The notes beneath the pieces are model-generated. The model had not been told where the DNA came from. It saw only the letters and a program-made list of their open reading frames with translations, and searched no databases. Below, piece after piece: positions 43,595 through 54,694 of a stretch of 64,000 bases of DNA; the stretch's first letter is position 1, and every line of letters starts with the position of its first letter. The DNA comes from Salipiger abyssi (GTDB lineage Bacteria > Pseudomonadota > Alphaproteobacteria > Rhodobacterales > Rhodobacteraceae). The DNA is taken from positions 3,480,501 through 3,544,500 of the forward strand of contig NZ_CP015093.1 in NCBI RefSeq assembly GCF_001975705.1, read 5' to 3'. Both the position numbers and the translations under genes were made by a program.

Positions 43595-43643
43595 AAAAAT
43601 AGGGCTGAACCGGGCCAGCTTGTGGGAGTTTGCGTGGCCCGGT
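43595..43643 (-). terminator. Possible terminator of the lytic transglycosylase gene
   Basis: ACCGGGCCA (43609-43617) pairs with TGGCCCGGT (43635-43643), and on the minus strand the stem is followed after 8 nt by a run of U residues (43594-43599). It lies 14 bp beyond the transglycosylase stop. The loop (17 nt) is long, so confidence is moderate. Confidence 0.5.
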
Positions 43644-43657
43644 CCCGCTGCCCGTTG

Positions 43658-44470
43658 TCAGCCGTCGATTTTCGCCGCCACCAGCGCGATGGCCTGCTGA
43701 TAGACGGTGGCCGCGTTCCACTCGTTCAGGACGCGGAAATTCGAGGTGCCCTCATTGTAGGGCTGCCCCGGGCGCCAGCCTTTCTGGCGCAGGAAATTTG
43801 CGGTCGAGGCCAGCGCGTCGGCCTCGTTGTAGAAATCGACACGCCCGTCGCCGTTGGCATCCACGCCATAGCGCAGCGCGTTGCCGGGCAGGAACTGGGT
43901 GTGGCCCAGCTCGCCATGGAAGGCGCCTTTCTGCGAAGGGGCCAGCATGCCCCGGTCGACCATCTTCAGCGCGGCGATGGCATGCGGGGTAAAGAAGGAC
44001 GAGCGGCGGCAGTCATAGGCCACGGTGGTGATCGACGAGACCACCGGCGTGCTGCCCATGGTGCGGCCAAAGCCCGTCTCCATGCCGTGGATCGCCAGCA
44101 GGATCCCGGCGGGCACGCCATAGCGTTGCTCCAGCGCGGCATAGAAATTCGGATTGCGGTTCATGCGCTTGCGGGCGGTGGCGGCAAAGCCGTCGACCGA
44201 GCCGAGGCGGATACGGATGAAATCGTTCAGCGCGTATTTCACGCCCTTCTGATTGCGGTCTGCATTGATCGTGCCGGTGGAATACTGCGCGTTCATCAGC
44301 GCCTGGATGCCCCGCTGTCCGACGCCGGCGCGTTGTGCTTCGGCGGCGAATTCCCGCTTCCAGGCATCAAAGCCGCTGGCGGTATTGCCGCAGCTTGCGG
44401 CCTGCGCGGCGCTGGCGGTGGCAAAAGAAAGCGCGGCGGTCGCCACGAGTTTGAAAATGAAGCGGGGCAT
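43658..44470 (-). CDS. Lytic murein transglycosylase, MltB/SLT_2 type
   Basis: A 270-residue periplasmic enzyme that cleaves the glycan strands of peptidoglycan with formation of anhydromuramic ends. A signal peptide (MPRFIFKLVATAALSFATASAAQA) precedes the SLT_2 domain: RYGVPAGILLAIHGMETGFGRTMG contains the catalytic Glu in METGFG, and GELGHTQFLPGNALRYGVDANGDGRVDFYN is the classic MltB signature. ATG 44470 has GAGAG upstream; more than 100 in-frame upstream codons are without family resemblance. No lipobox, so soluble periplasmic. Confidence 0.92.
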   Translation of the reverse strand: MPRFIFKLVATAALSFATASAAQAASCGNTASGFDAWKREFAAEAQRAGVGQRGIQALMNAQYSTGTINADRNQKGVKYALNDFIRIRLGSVDGFAATARKRMNRNPNFYAALEQRYGVPAGILLAIHGMETGFGRTMGSTPVVSSITTVAYDCRRSSFFTPHAIAALKMVDRGMLAPSQKGAFHGELGHTQFLPGNALRYGVDANGDGRVDFYNEADALASTANFLRQKGWRPGQPYNEGTSNFRVLNEWNAATVYQQAIALVAAKIDG

Positions 44471-44597
44471 TGGTTCGCTCTCCGAAATTCTTAGCTTGGG
44501 AGCAAACGTTAGCTCACGGGCCGTGCGCGGCAAACTGCAAATCGGCGATAGTCCGCCGCCCGGTGGATCCGGACGGCGGCCTTCTGCTTGTGAGCGT

Positions 44598-45419
44598 TCA
44601 GAAGGAAGAGAGAAGCGTTTCCGCTGCGCCGCTGCCACCGAGAGCCAGCATGAAGACGGCTGCAAGGGCGACGGAGATGGTTGCGCTCGATCCGATGCCG
44701 CTGCGCGCCAGGCTTTGCAGCATCGCGGGGTGGGCGAGTGTGGTGAGAGAGAGAGTGGTGTCAGACGCCTCGCCCGACGTCTGGGCAGTGGTTTCCGCAT
44801 GGATCTCGATGATCTCGCGCGCTGCGACCGGCGAGGTCAGCGCCGCGCGCATCTGGCGGCTGTGCGCCTGCTGATAGGCGTCGCGGCGCGAGCCGCCATT
44901 GCCGTCCGACATCGGCACCGAGCGCGCCGCGTCGATCACCGGCAGCATCCGCGCGAGCAGCGCGTCGCCGGCGAGGCGCGGACGCGACTGACGGCGCGGG
45001 TCGCGCTGCACGCGGCGGGGCGCCGGGGCCTTGGTCTTGGCGTCGCAATCCGGTGCCAGGTTGTCGAGAAACAGCGCGCGGGGCAGGCGGCGTTCGCAGT
45101 CGTTCCAGATCAGGTGCGTGGCCGGCAGCGCTTTGACCAGACGATACAGGATGCGCGCCAGTTTCGCCCGGTAGTCGGAGCCGGTGCTGTCGACGGTCAG
45201 CGAGACCAGAGTCTCTTCGTCATCGCGCGCGGTTTCGAGACAGCAGACCGCATCTTCGGTGGTCAGGAACAGCATTTCGGTCGAGACGGCGTGGCTGGCC
45301 GTGACGGGGCATTTCTGGCTGGCAAGCGCGTCGCTCAGAAGGGCGACAATTCGGTCGAACGCAACATGCGTTTCAGGGGCAAACACAAGACGGGCGGTAC
45401 AACTGGTGACAGTGGTCAT
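44598..45419 (-). CDS. Unknown protein with C-terminal membrane helix
   Basis: A 273-residue protein. Residues 1-120 form an alpha/beta domain (TARLVFAPETHVAFDRIVALLSDAL; SDYRAKLARILYRLVKALPATHLIW) with four cysteines, followed by a basic Pro/Arg-rich linker (TKAPAPRRVQRDPRRQSRPR) and a helical part ending in one hydrophobic segment (ATISVALAAVFMLALGG). It looks tail-anchored. A GGAGCCGGAGA sequence precedes the ATG. Family not recognised. Confidence 0.7.
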   Translation of the reverse strand: MTTVTSCTARLVFAPETHVAFDRIVALLSDALASQKCPVTASHAVSTEMLFLTTEDAVCCLETARDDEETLVSLTVDSTGSDYRAKLARILYRLVKALPATHLIWNDCERRLPRALFLDNLAPDCDAKTKAPAPRRVQRDPRRQSRPRLAGDALLARMLPVIDAARSVPMSDGNGGSRRDAYQQAHSRQMRAALTSPVAAREIIEIHAETTAQTSGEASDTTLSLTTLAHPAMLQSLARSGIGSSATISVALAAVFMLALGGSGAAETLLSSF

Positions 45420-45933
45420 TCTCCGGCTCCTACACTTGGTTTTTACATTTCGTTAAGAACAACTTTCCCGGGAATTGGGGAGAGATTCTGGTCGATAAAA
45501 GGTCTCGGCATGGGCGGTTTGCCCCAATCCTGTCGTTCTGTGGTGAAACCGTGCCAGAGAGGGGTGAAACGTGGCGAAACCGCCATTTTCTCCCACTGGT
45601 TGAGCGCATCATGCCTTAATCGCGGGCGTCAATCGCGTCGATATGATGCTGAATGGCGTCAGGGGGCGTAAAATCTGACACGAAATTACGGGCGGATTTT
45701 CTCATATCGTGATCGGATGGATCCCGCCTGGGAAACCGTCCCCGCCGTTTGCAGCGATCTTTTCCTGCGGCTGGACAATGCCTCGCAAAACCCGGTCCGA
45801 ATCTGCGCAAATCTGGCAGGGAACGGGTTTTTACGTGTCTGATTTGGACAGCGCGCACAAAGAATTCGGGCAGTGCGACACAGAAAAAGGGCGCCCCGGG
45901 GGGCGCCCTTTCGATCCCTGTCGGATCTTCGGA
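45420..45933. other. 514-bp intergenic region downstream of glnA
   Basis: No convincing gene. It holds the promoter side of the unknown membrane gene (an AT-rich patch at about 45430-45475), three GGYGAAAC motifs at 45542, 45563 and 45573 spaced 21 and 10 bp apart, and the glnA terminator near its end. Short open frames on both strands lack ribosome-binding sites and family features. Confidence 0.55.
45886..45911 (-). terminator. Rho-independent terminator of glnA
   Basis: AAAGGGCGCCCC (45886-45897) and GGGGCGCCCTTT (45900-45911) are exact reverse complements, and five further A residues on the plus strand (45884-45888) give the U-run on the minus-strand transcript. It lies 22 bp beyond the glnA stop. 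Confidence 0.88.
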
Positions 45934-47340
45934 TCAGCAGCTGTAATACAGCTTGAACTCGACCGGGTGCGGGGTCATCTCGTATTGCTCGAGCTCTTCC
46001 ATCTTCAGGTCGATATAGCCTTCGATCTGGTCCTTGGTGAACACGTCGCCGGCCAGCAGGAAGTCCATGTCGGCCTTCAGCTCGTCGAGCGCCTCGCGCA
46101 GCGAGCCGCAGACCGTCGGGATGCCTTCGAGCTCTTCCGGCGGCAGATCGTAGAGGTTCTTGTCCATGGCTTCGCCCGGATCGATCTTGTTCTTGATGCC
46201 GTCGAGGCCGGCCATCAGGAGCGCCGAGAAGCACAGATACGGGTTTGCCGAGGGGTCGGGGAAGCGGGCTTCCACACGCTTGGCCTTGGGGGATTCCGCC
46301 CACGGGATCCGCACGCAGCCGGAGCGGTTGCGGGCGGAGTAGGCGCGCAGAACGGGGGCTTCGAAACCCGGGACCAGACGCTTGTAGGAGTTGGTCGAGG
46401 GGTTGGTGAAGGCGTTCAGCGCCTTGGCGTGCTTGAGCAGACCGCCGATGAAATACAGCGCTTCCTGGCTCAGATCGGCATATTTGTCGCCGGCAAAGAG
46501 CGGCTTGCCGTCTTTCCAGATCGACATGTTGACATGCATGCCGGTGCCGTTGTCGCCAGCGATGGGCTTCGGCATGAAGGTCGCCGATTTGCCATATGCC
46601 TGCGCCACGTTGTGGATGATGTACTTGTATTTCTGAAGCTCGTCCGCCTGCTTGGTGACGGTGCCGAAGATCAGGCCCAGCTCGTGCTGACAGGACGCCA
46701 CCTCGTGGTGGTGCTTGTCGACCTTCATGCCGATGCGCTTCATGGTCGAGAGCATCTCGGAACGCAGGTCCTGCGCGTCGTCCACGGGGTTGACCGGGAA
46801 ATAGCCGCCCTTGATGCCGGGGCGGTGGCCGGTGTTGCCCATCTCGTATTCGGTGTCGGTGTTCCAGGAGGCGTCGAGCGCGTCGACCTCATAGGAGACC
46901 TTGTTCATCGCGACCGAGAACTTCACGTCGTCGAAGAGGAAGAATTCCGCTTCCGGGCCCATGAACGCCGAGTCGCCGATGCCCGAGGAGATCAGGTAGG
47001 CTTCGGCCTTCTGCGCGGTGCCGCGCGGGTCGCGCTCATAGGGTTCGCCGGTGTCGGGCTCGACCACCGAGCAATGCACGCAGAGGGTCTTCTCGGCGTA
47101 GAACGGGTCGATATAGACGCTGGCGGGATCGGGCATCAGTTTCATGTCCGAGGCCTCGATCGACTTCCAGCCGGCAATGGACGAGCCGTCGAACATGAAG
47201 CCTTCTTCGAGGAAGTCCTCGTCGACCTCGTCGGCGATGACCGTTACGTGCTGGAGCTTGCCGCGCGGATCGGTGAAGCGGATGTCGACATAGGCGACCT
47301 CCTCGTTCTTCATCAATTCGAGAACGTCCTTAATGCTCAT
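45934..47340 (-). CDS. glnA: Glutamine synthetase type I (GlnA)
   Basis: A 468-residue enzyme, identical in length class to E. coli GlnA, which condenses ammonia and glutamate with ATP. Signatures include [24 protein letters not shown] active-site region, [11 protein letters not shown] and the adenylylation loop [10 protein letters not shown] with Tyr397, so covalent control by GlnE is expected. Upstream at 61 bp is glnB, giving the usual glnB-glnA order. The start has GAAGGGA upstream. Confidence 0.98.
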   Translation of the reverse strand: MSIKDVLELMKNEEVAYVDIRFTDPRGKLQHVTVIADEVDEDFLEEGFMFDGSSIAGWKSIEASDMKLMPDPASVYIDPFYAEKTLCVHCSVVEPDTGEPYERDPRGTAQKAEAYLISSGIGDSAFMGPEAEFFLFDDVKFSVAMNKVSYEVDALDASWNTDTEYEMGNTGHRPGIKGGYFPVNPVDDAQDLRSEMLSTMKRIGMKVDKHHHEVASCQHELGLIFGTVTKQADELQKYKYIIHNVAQAYGKSATFMPKPIAGDNGTGMHVNMSIWKDGKPLFAGDKYADLSQEALYFIGGLLKHAKALNAFTNPSTNSYKRLVPGFEAPVLRAYSARNRSGCVRIPWAESPKAKRVEARFPDPSANPYLCFSALLMAGLDGIKNKIDPGEAMDKNLYDLPPEELEGIPTVCGSLREALDELKADMDFLLAGDVFTKDQIEGYIDLKMEELEQYEMTPHPVEFKLYYSC

Positions 47341-47401
47341 TCCCTTCTTCCCTTTCTGTGACGTGATACTTTTTTGGGTCCGGTTGGTTGGGTGCGGCCG
47401 C

Positions 47402-49527
<2,126 letters not shown>

Positions 49528-49533
49528 GCGACG

Positions 49534-49779
49534 GGTGCGGTGGGCAGATTGCCCACCCTACGGGGTGTGAACGCGCCGCGCTATCGCCGGCCCGTGGGTT
49601 TGCGAGCCGCGCTTTGACCCTCTCGATTTATCCTGGCCAAATCCGAATGACCTCAACAGGCGGCGCTAACGTCACAAAATCGCCAGCCCGCCCGAACGGG
49701 CCGGCGATGGCGCGGCGCCCTTCGGGCTTGTTCCGCGCTCGGGCACCGTTCGTAGGGTGGGCAATCTGCCCACCGCACC
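49534..49779. repeat. 246-bp intergenic palindromic element, family B
   Basis: The termini 49534-49562 and 49751-49779 are perfect 29-bp inverted repeats with the core GGTGGGCAGATTGCCCACC. Inside them a second, imperfect inverted pair occurs (CGCGCCGCGCTATCGCCGGC near 49569 against GCCGGCGATGGCGCGGCGC near 49700). It lies between nnr and the convergent TRAP gene and contains no gene. It could fold into one long hairpin in either transcript and may act as a bidirectional terminator. Confidence 0.85.
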
Positions 49780-49800
49780 GGTGCCACACACGCGAGTCAC

Positions 49801-51228
49801 TCAGTCCCCATAGGCCACCGATGGCAGCCAGGTTGTCAGCGCCGGGAATTCGAAGACGATGAACAGTCCCAGAAGCTGCAACAGCACAAAGGGGATGATC
49901 CCGCGATAGATATGTGCCAGCGACACGCCCGGCGGGCAGACGCCCTTGAGGTAGAACAGCGCGAACCCCACCGGCGGTGTCAGGAACGAGGTCTGCAAGG
50001 TCACCGCCACCAGAATGGCGAACCACACCACCTGCGGGTCGCGCACCTGATCGAAGCCCGGCACCGCCAGCTCCAGCCCCTGAATGATCGGCAGCATCAG
50101 CGGCATGATGATGATGGTGATCTCGATCCAGTCGAGCAGGAAGCCCAGACAGAACACGATGAGCAGGATGAAGGTCACCGTCAGATAGGGGTTGTCGAAG
50201 GCCGAGAGCACCAGTGTCTGCACGATCTCGTCGCCGCCATAGCGCCGCAGCACATAGGCGAAGAAATTCGCCGCCAGAAAGATCCCGACGATGTAGCCGG
50301 AGGTGTTCAGCGTCGACCGTGCCACCTCGCGGAACACCTTCCAGTTCAGCTTGCGGGCAAAGACCGCCAGCAGCGTCGCACCCATGGCGCCCAGCCCCGA
50401 GGCCTCGGTCGGTGTCGCGAGCCCGACAAAGATCGAGCCGAGCACCAGCAGGATGAGGAACATCGGCGGCACCACCGCCACCAGCACCTCGCGGACCTCC
50501 GCCCAGCCGACACGTTCGGTGCGTTCCGGCGCCGGCATCGCGTCGGGCGAGATGATCCCGTAGATCACGATAAAGACGATATAGAGCGCCCCCAGGATCA
50601 GCCCGGGAAACAGCGCTCCCATGAAAAGATCGCCCAGCGAGATCGCCAGCTGATCCGACATGATCACCAGCATGATCGAGGGCGGGATGAGAATGCCCAG
50701 CGTGCCGGCGCTGGCGATGGTGCCGGTGGCGATGGGCTTGGAATAGTTCTGCGCCATCATCGCGGGCAGGGCCATGACGCCGAGCAGCGTGACCGAGGCG
50801 CCGATGACACCGGTGGAGGCGGCGAGGATGATGCCGATCAGCATGACGGTCAGCGACAGCCCGCCGCGCAGGCTGCCAAAGAGCTTTTGCATCGCATGCA
50901 TCATGCGCTGCGCCACGCCGGACTGATCCAGCATCAGCCCCATATAGATGAACATCGGCAGCGCCACGAGCACCGGGTTCTTGATCGTGTTGCCAAAGAT
51001 CCGGCCCGAGAGCGCCTGCAACTTGCGGTAGTCGATGCCGGTGCGGTCGAACTCGATGATGCCCTTGAAGACATTGCGATAGGGGTCGAGCGCGATCTCG
51101 GCCACCAGCACAAAGATCAGGCTGACGCCGACCAGCGCAAAGGCCACCGGAACGCCGCGAAAGAGCAGCCAGATGAAGGTTGCGAACATCGCCGCGACGG
51201 CGATCTCGTTGATCGTGAGCCACTCCAT
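49801..51228 (-). CDS. dctM: TRAP transporter large permease (DctM)
   Basis: A 475-residue membrane protein with about 13 helices, the Na+-coupled transport subunit of a tripartite ATP-independent periplasmic transporter. Typical are GIILAASTGVIGASVTLLGVMALP, the LGILIPPSIMLVIMSDQLAISLGDLF hairpin and FLTPPVGFALFYLKGV near the C-terminus. It begins one base after the small-permease stop, so the three genes form an operon dctP-dctQ-dctM on the minus strand. Confidence 0.94.
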   Translation of the reverse strand: MEWLTINEIAVAAMFATFIWLLFRGVPVAFALVGVSLIFVLVAEIALDPYRNVFKGIIEFDRTGIDYRKLQALSGRIFGNTIKNPVLVALPMFIYMGLMLDQSGVAQRMMHAMQKLFGSLRGGLSLTVMLIGIILAASTGVIGASVTLLGVMALPAMMAQNYSKPIATGTIASAGTLGILIPPSIMLVIMSDQLAISLGDLFMGALFPGLILGALYIVFIVIYGIISPDAMPAPERTERVGWAEVREVLVAVVPPMFLILLVLGSIFVGLATPTEASGLGAMGATLLAVFARKLNWKVFREVARSTLNTSGYIVGIFLAANFFAYVLRRYGGDEIVQTLVLSAFDNPYLTVTFILLIVFCLGFLLDWIEITIIIMPLMLPIIQGLELAVPGFDQVRDPQVVWFAILVAVTLQTSFLTPPVGFALFYLKGVCPPGVSLAHIYRGIIPFVLLQLLGLFIVFEFPALTTWLPSVAYGD

Positions 51229-51229
51229 C

Positions 51230-52027
51230 TCAGGCCTCCCTGCGGGCGAAAAGCCGCGCGATGAGGATCGCGGCGACGGTCAGGAGCAGTGCGACAAGCA
51301 CCGTCCAGCGCATCTCCTGCTGGCCGAATTCGAGCGCGCCAAAGACCGGCAGGCGGCTGACATCGCGGGCGCTCATCTCCGGGTCGCGGGTGGCGTAAAG
51401 GATACCGAAGAGGCTGTAGTAGAACGCGAGGTTGATCGCGTAAGCCACGGAAGGGAAAGCGAAAAGCATCTGCTTCCAGAGCGCGGGGCGGGTGAGTTTC
51501 GACAGCAGCCGCAGATAGACCGACCAGACCGCCACGGCGATGAAGACGAAGCTCACATTCATGAAGCTCTTGAGTATCCAGAGATTGTGCAGGCCGTTGG
51601 GGCTGTCCGACCCCTCATCGGCGCGGATCGAGGTCAGCGCGTAATCGAGCGTCACGTCCCAGCACAGGATGATGAAGGGCAAAAACAGCCAGACCAGCGC
51701 AAAGATATCGGTGGCGATGCGTTTTCGCTGCGCGAAATTGTCGTAGAAGATATCCACCCGCACATGGCTGTTGGTGGTGACCGCGTAACCGATCCCCATC
51801 AGCACGGCGGCGCCGTAGAGCCACCATTGCAGATCGTCGAGCCAGGCCTGATTGTGCCCGGCCTGGCGCAACACCACCTGCGCGCAGATCGCCACCATCA
51901 GGACCGGAAACAGCCAGGCGGCCAGATTGGAGATCTGGATGACGGCCCGGTCGCCGCGATTCTGCTCGTTCCGCCCGATCTCTCCCGGATCGGAGATCGC
52001 GGCCACGACCTCGTGTTGCTCGGCCAT
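51230..52027 (-). CDS. dctQ: TRAP transporter small permease (DctQ)
   Basis: A 265-residue membrane protein, longer than the common DctQ size (about 160-200) but with the usual four helices: WLFPVLMVAICAQVVLRQAG, WLYGAAVLMGIGYAVTTNSHVRVDIFYDNF (with the conserved HVRVD), FALVWLFLPFIILCWDV and a later pair. The extra length is between and after the helices, as in the TakQ-type subunits. ATG 52027 has GGGAGGCAGG upstream. It is separated from the binding-protein gene by a hairpin. Confidence 0.9.
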   Translation of the reverse strand: MAEQHEVVAAISDPGEIGRNEQNRGDRAVIQISNLAAWLFPVLMVAICAQVVLRQAGHNQAWLDDLQWWLYGAAVLMGIGYAVTTNSHVRVDIFYDNFAQRKRIATDIFALVWLFLPFIILCWDVTLDYALTSIRADEGSDSPNGLHNLWILKSFMNVSFVFIAVAVWSVYLRLLSKLTRPALWKQMLFAFPSVAYAINLAFYYSLFGILYATRDPEMSARDVSRLPVFGALEFGQQEMRWTVLVALLLTVAAILIARLFARREA

Positions 52028-52058
52028 CGCGCCTGCCTCCCTCGCGCAAGTCAAGAAA

Positions 52059-52081
52059 CCGGGGCGGATGCGCCGCCCCGG
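52059..52081 (-). terminator. Stem-loop between dctP and dctQ (attenuator)
   Basis: CCGGGGCGG (52059-52067) pairs with CCGCCCCGG (52073-52081) around a 5-nt loop and is followed on the minus strand by TTTCTTGACTT. It lies between the binding-protein and permease genes, a usual place for partial termination that favours the periplasmic subunit. Confidence 0.65.
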
Positions 52082-52103
52082 CCGGTGTCAGAATCGCTGC
52101 GGC

Positions 52104-53165
52104 TTACTGCCCGGCGACCGAGAGATAGGGGCGCGGCAGGTAGATATTGTTGCCCCAGAGCTTGTAGCCCTCGCGGAATTCCTGAAGGTCGGCCCAGACC
52201 TCGGCAAAGAACTCATCCTCCGCCGCCAGCTCGTCGGCCACCTCCAGCCAGGCACGCTCGAACTGCTGAAGCTGCTCTTCGTTCCAGTTCTTGATCTGCA
52301 CGCCGTGTTCCTCGACGTTTTCCTTCATCGCCGGGAAGTTCTTGGCCTCGCCCTCGGCGAAGTTGTCGGCGAGGTTGGCCATGCAGGCGATCTCGATCTG
52401 GTTCTGCGCGACCTCGTCGAGATCCTCCCAGCGGTCCTTGTTGATCAGCAGCTCGAACATGGTCGAGGGCTGGTGCCAGCCGGGGAAGTAGTTGTATTTC
52501 GCGATGTTGTAGAAGCCGAGATTGGCATCGACCAGCGGCATCGAGAATTCGGTCGCGTCGATGGCGCCGCGCTCCAACGCCGGGAAGATGTCGCCCCCCG
52601 CCAGCAGCGAGGTCGAGACGCCCAGCTTTGCCATGACCTCGGCGCCGAGCCCGAAAAAGCGCATGTTGAGCCCCTTGAGATCGTCCATCGAGTTGATCTC
52701 TTTCTTGAACCAGCCGGAGGTCTCGGGCGCGTACATGCCGCAGAGGATGACCTTCACGTTGTAGCCGTTGTCGTCGTACATCTGCTGGAAGTACTTCATG
52801 CCGTCATCGTAGAGCATCCAGGCCAGCATCTCGCCCGGCTCGGGGCCGAAGGGCACGGCGGCGAAGAGGCCGGCGGCGTTCATCTTGCCCTGCCAGTAGC
52901 CGGAGGTCGAATAGGCCGCATCGACGGACCCGTTCGAGGTGGCATCCAGCATCTCCAGCGCCGGCACCAGTTCGCCGGGGTTGAAATGCTCGAATTCCAC
53001 CTCGGTGGAGATCGAGTTGATCTTTTCGACGAAATTGACGGATGCGGTGCCAAGGATCGGCAGGTTGTTCGCATAGCCGCTGGTCATTTCGAACAGCTCC
53101 TGTGCCGAGGCGGCGCCCGACATGGCGAACGAGGCGGCAAGGGCCGCCGCGAGGGTCGTTTTCAT
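52104..53165 (-). CDS. dctP: TRAP transporter periplasmic substrate-binding protein (TakP-like)
   Basis: A 353-residue binding protein with a signal peptide (KTTLAAALAASFAMSGAASA). Several blocks follow the alpha-keto-acid binder TakP of Rhodobacter: AVPFGPEPGEMLAWM, CGMYAPETSGWFKKEI, MRFFGLGAEVMAKLGVS, GGDIFPALERGAIDATEFS and YNYFPGWHQPS. A 2-oxo-acid such as pyruvate or a related organic anion is thus the likely ligand, from recollection of the family. ATG 53165 has AGGGAGGAG upstream. It is the first gene of the transporter operon. Confidence 0.9.
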   Translation of the reverse strand: MKTTLAAALAASFAMSGAASAQELFEMTSGYANNLPILGTASVNFVEKINSISTEVEFEHFNPGELVPALEMLDATSNGSVDAAYSTSGYWQGKMNAAGLFAAVPFGPEPGEMLAWMLYDDGMKYFQQMYDDNGYNVKVILCGMYAPETSGWFKKEINSMDDLKGLNMRFFGLGAEVMAKLGVSTSLLAGGDIFPALERGAIDATEFSMPLVDANLGFYNIAKYNYFPGWHQPSTMFELLINKDRWEDLDEVAQNQIEIACMANLADNFAEGEAKNFPAMKENVEEHGVQIKNWNEEQLQQFERAWLEVADELAAEDEFFAEVWADLQEFREGYKLWGNNIYLPRPYLSVAGQ

Positions 53166-53391
53166 TGTGGTCTCCTCCCTGATGAGCACCCCCTCCCAAG
53201 GGCGCGTGGCGGGCCGGGGCCTGCCAGTGTTCGGACGCTAACGGAGCCGTGATCGGCTGTGAATACCCAATAATGCGTAATCCCGCGCCGATGCCGCTAC
53301 GTCGGGCAGTGTGTCGCATGTCGCCGCCGGGCGGCCCCGGCTAGCGTCTGGCGCGGGCCTTGCGCGCGCTGTGGCGAGGGAAGGAAAGACC

Positions 53392-53880
53392 ATGATCCTG
53401 CACGGGGACACCCATCTGCTGCGGCCGCCCGAGGAGCTCGACTATCATGACACGCGTGTGCTGGCGCTGCCGCATCCGCTCACCGCGCTCGAGGCGTGGA
53501 ACCTTATGGTCGCGGAGCCACTGCCGGTGATGCGGACGGCCTTTGCGCTGCGCGATGCGATCTCCGCGCGGTTCGGCGTGAAGCGGATCGGCGGGTTTTC
53601 CGGCCGGCAGGCGCAGACCGTGCAGGTGGGGGACCGGCTGGATTTCTTTCTGGTCGAACATGTCTCTGATGAGGCGTTGGTACTGACCGAGCGCGACCGG
53701 CATCTCGACGTGATGACCACGATCACCACGAGCGGCGCGCGCCTGACGGTCACCTCGTCGGTGGTGACGCATAATCTCTTCGGACGGGCCTATATGCTGC
53801 CGGTCGGCTTTGCGCATAAGGTGATCGTCAACGCCCTGCTGCGCCGCGTCGCGCGGCGGCTGCGGGCCGGGAGCGCGTGA
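53392..53880 (+). CDS. DUF2867 family protein
   Basis: A 162-residue protein with the features of DUF2867 (SRPBCC-like): ELDYHDTRVLALP near the start, ALRDAISARFGVKRIGGF, and the C-terminal HNLFGRAYMLPVGFAHKVIVNALLRRVARRL. ATG 53392 has AAGGAAAG upstream. Function unknown; small-molecule binding is possible from the fold. It stands alone, diverging from the TRAP operon 226 bp away. Confidence 0.75.
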   Translation: MILHGDTHLLRPPEELDYHDTRVLALPHPLTALEAWNLMVAEPLPVMRTAFALRDAISARFGVKRIGGFSGRQAQTVQVGDRLDFFLVEHVSDEALVLTERDRHLDVMTTITTSGARLTVTSSVVTHNLFGRAYMLPVGFAHKVIVNALLRRVARRLRAGSA

Positions 53881-54056
53881 CAGGCGCGCCCGCGCGGCGG
53901 ACCGGGGGCTGGCGCACAAAGCGGCGCGCGTGCTCCGCCGAGATGTGCCCGGGGCCGGGACGCTTGCAGAGCGATGGGGTTTCCGTTTCAGTGACAGGGA
54001 ATTGGATGTCCTGCGCCGCGCGGCGCGGTGCCGCCGAACCACCGGAGCCGGAAACG

Positions 54057-54572
54057 ATGCTGAGCCCTGATCTTGCGCTGAGCCTGGCGCGCTACAACGC
54101 CTGGCAGAACCGTCAGATGAAGGACGCGCTCGAAGCCTTGCCCGAGGCCGAGCTGCGCGCCGAGCGCGGGGCATTTTTCGGCACGATCTTCGCCACGGTG
54201 AACCATCTGCTCTGGGGCGACCGGATCTGGATGAGCCGCTTTGCCGGATGGCCGGCGCCGGAGGGCGGGATTCCTCAAAGCACCGAGATGACGCCGACCC
54301 TGTCGGTCTGGAGCGCCGAGCGGTTCCGCGTGGATTCGCGCCTGATCCTGTGGGCGGAGGAACTGGGGGCGCTCGATCTCAAGGGCGATCTGCGCTGGTA
54401 TTCCGGCGCCACCGGGCGCGAGCAGGTCAAGCCGCTGGGGCTCTGCGTGGCGCATATGTTCAATCACCAGACCCATCACCGCGGCCAGGTGCATGCCATG
54501 GTGACGGCGGCGGGCGGCACGGGCTGGACCAGCGATCTGGCCTTCATGCCGGAAGAGGGCCCCTGGCTCTGA
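54057..54572 (+). CDS. DinB-family protein
   Basis: A 171-residue four-helix-bundle protein of the DinB/YfiT-like group. Metal-ligand histidines are placed as usual, one in NHLLWGDRIWMSR and a pair in HMFNHQTHHRGQVHAM. Members are often thiol-dependent transferases (mycothiol, bacillithiol or glutathione); the role here is unknown. ATG 54057 is chosen because the 60 upstream in-frame codons are Arg/Pro-rich without similarity to the family. It is monocistronic by spacing. Confidence 0.82.
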   Translation: MLSPDLALSLARYNAWQNRQMKDALEALPEAELRAERGAFFGTIFATVNHLLWGDRIWMSRFAGWPAPEGGIPQSTEMTPTLSVWSAERFRVDSRLILWAEELGALDLKGDLRWYSGATGREQVKPLGLCVAHMFNHQTHHRGQVHAMVTAAGGTGWTSDLAFMPEEGPWL

Positions 54573-54694
54573 GCGACGGCCCTCCGGCGGGGTTTGGGGG
54601 CGCTGCCCCCTCGGCACATGCGTGCCTTCCCCCGGAGGTATTTGGAGAAAGATGAAAGCCATGCGGGCATGTCCCGTGGCGAGAGGAGGATCGG

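Noticed and set aside
45616..45858. Small open frames between glnA and the unknown membrane gene
   Set aside because: They lack ribosome-binding sites and family features, and the region carries regulatory-looking motifs instead.
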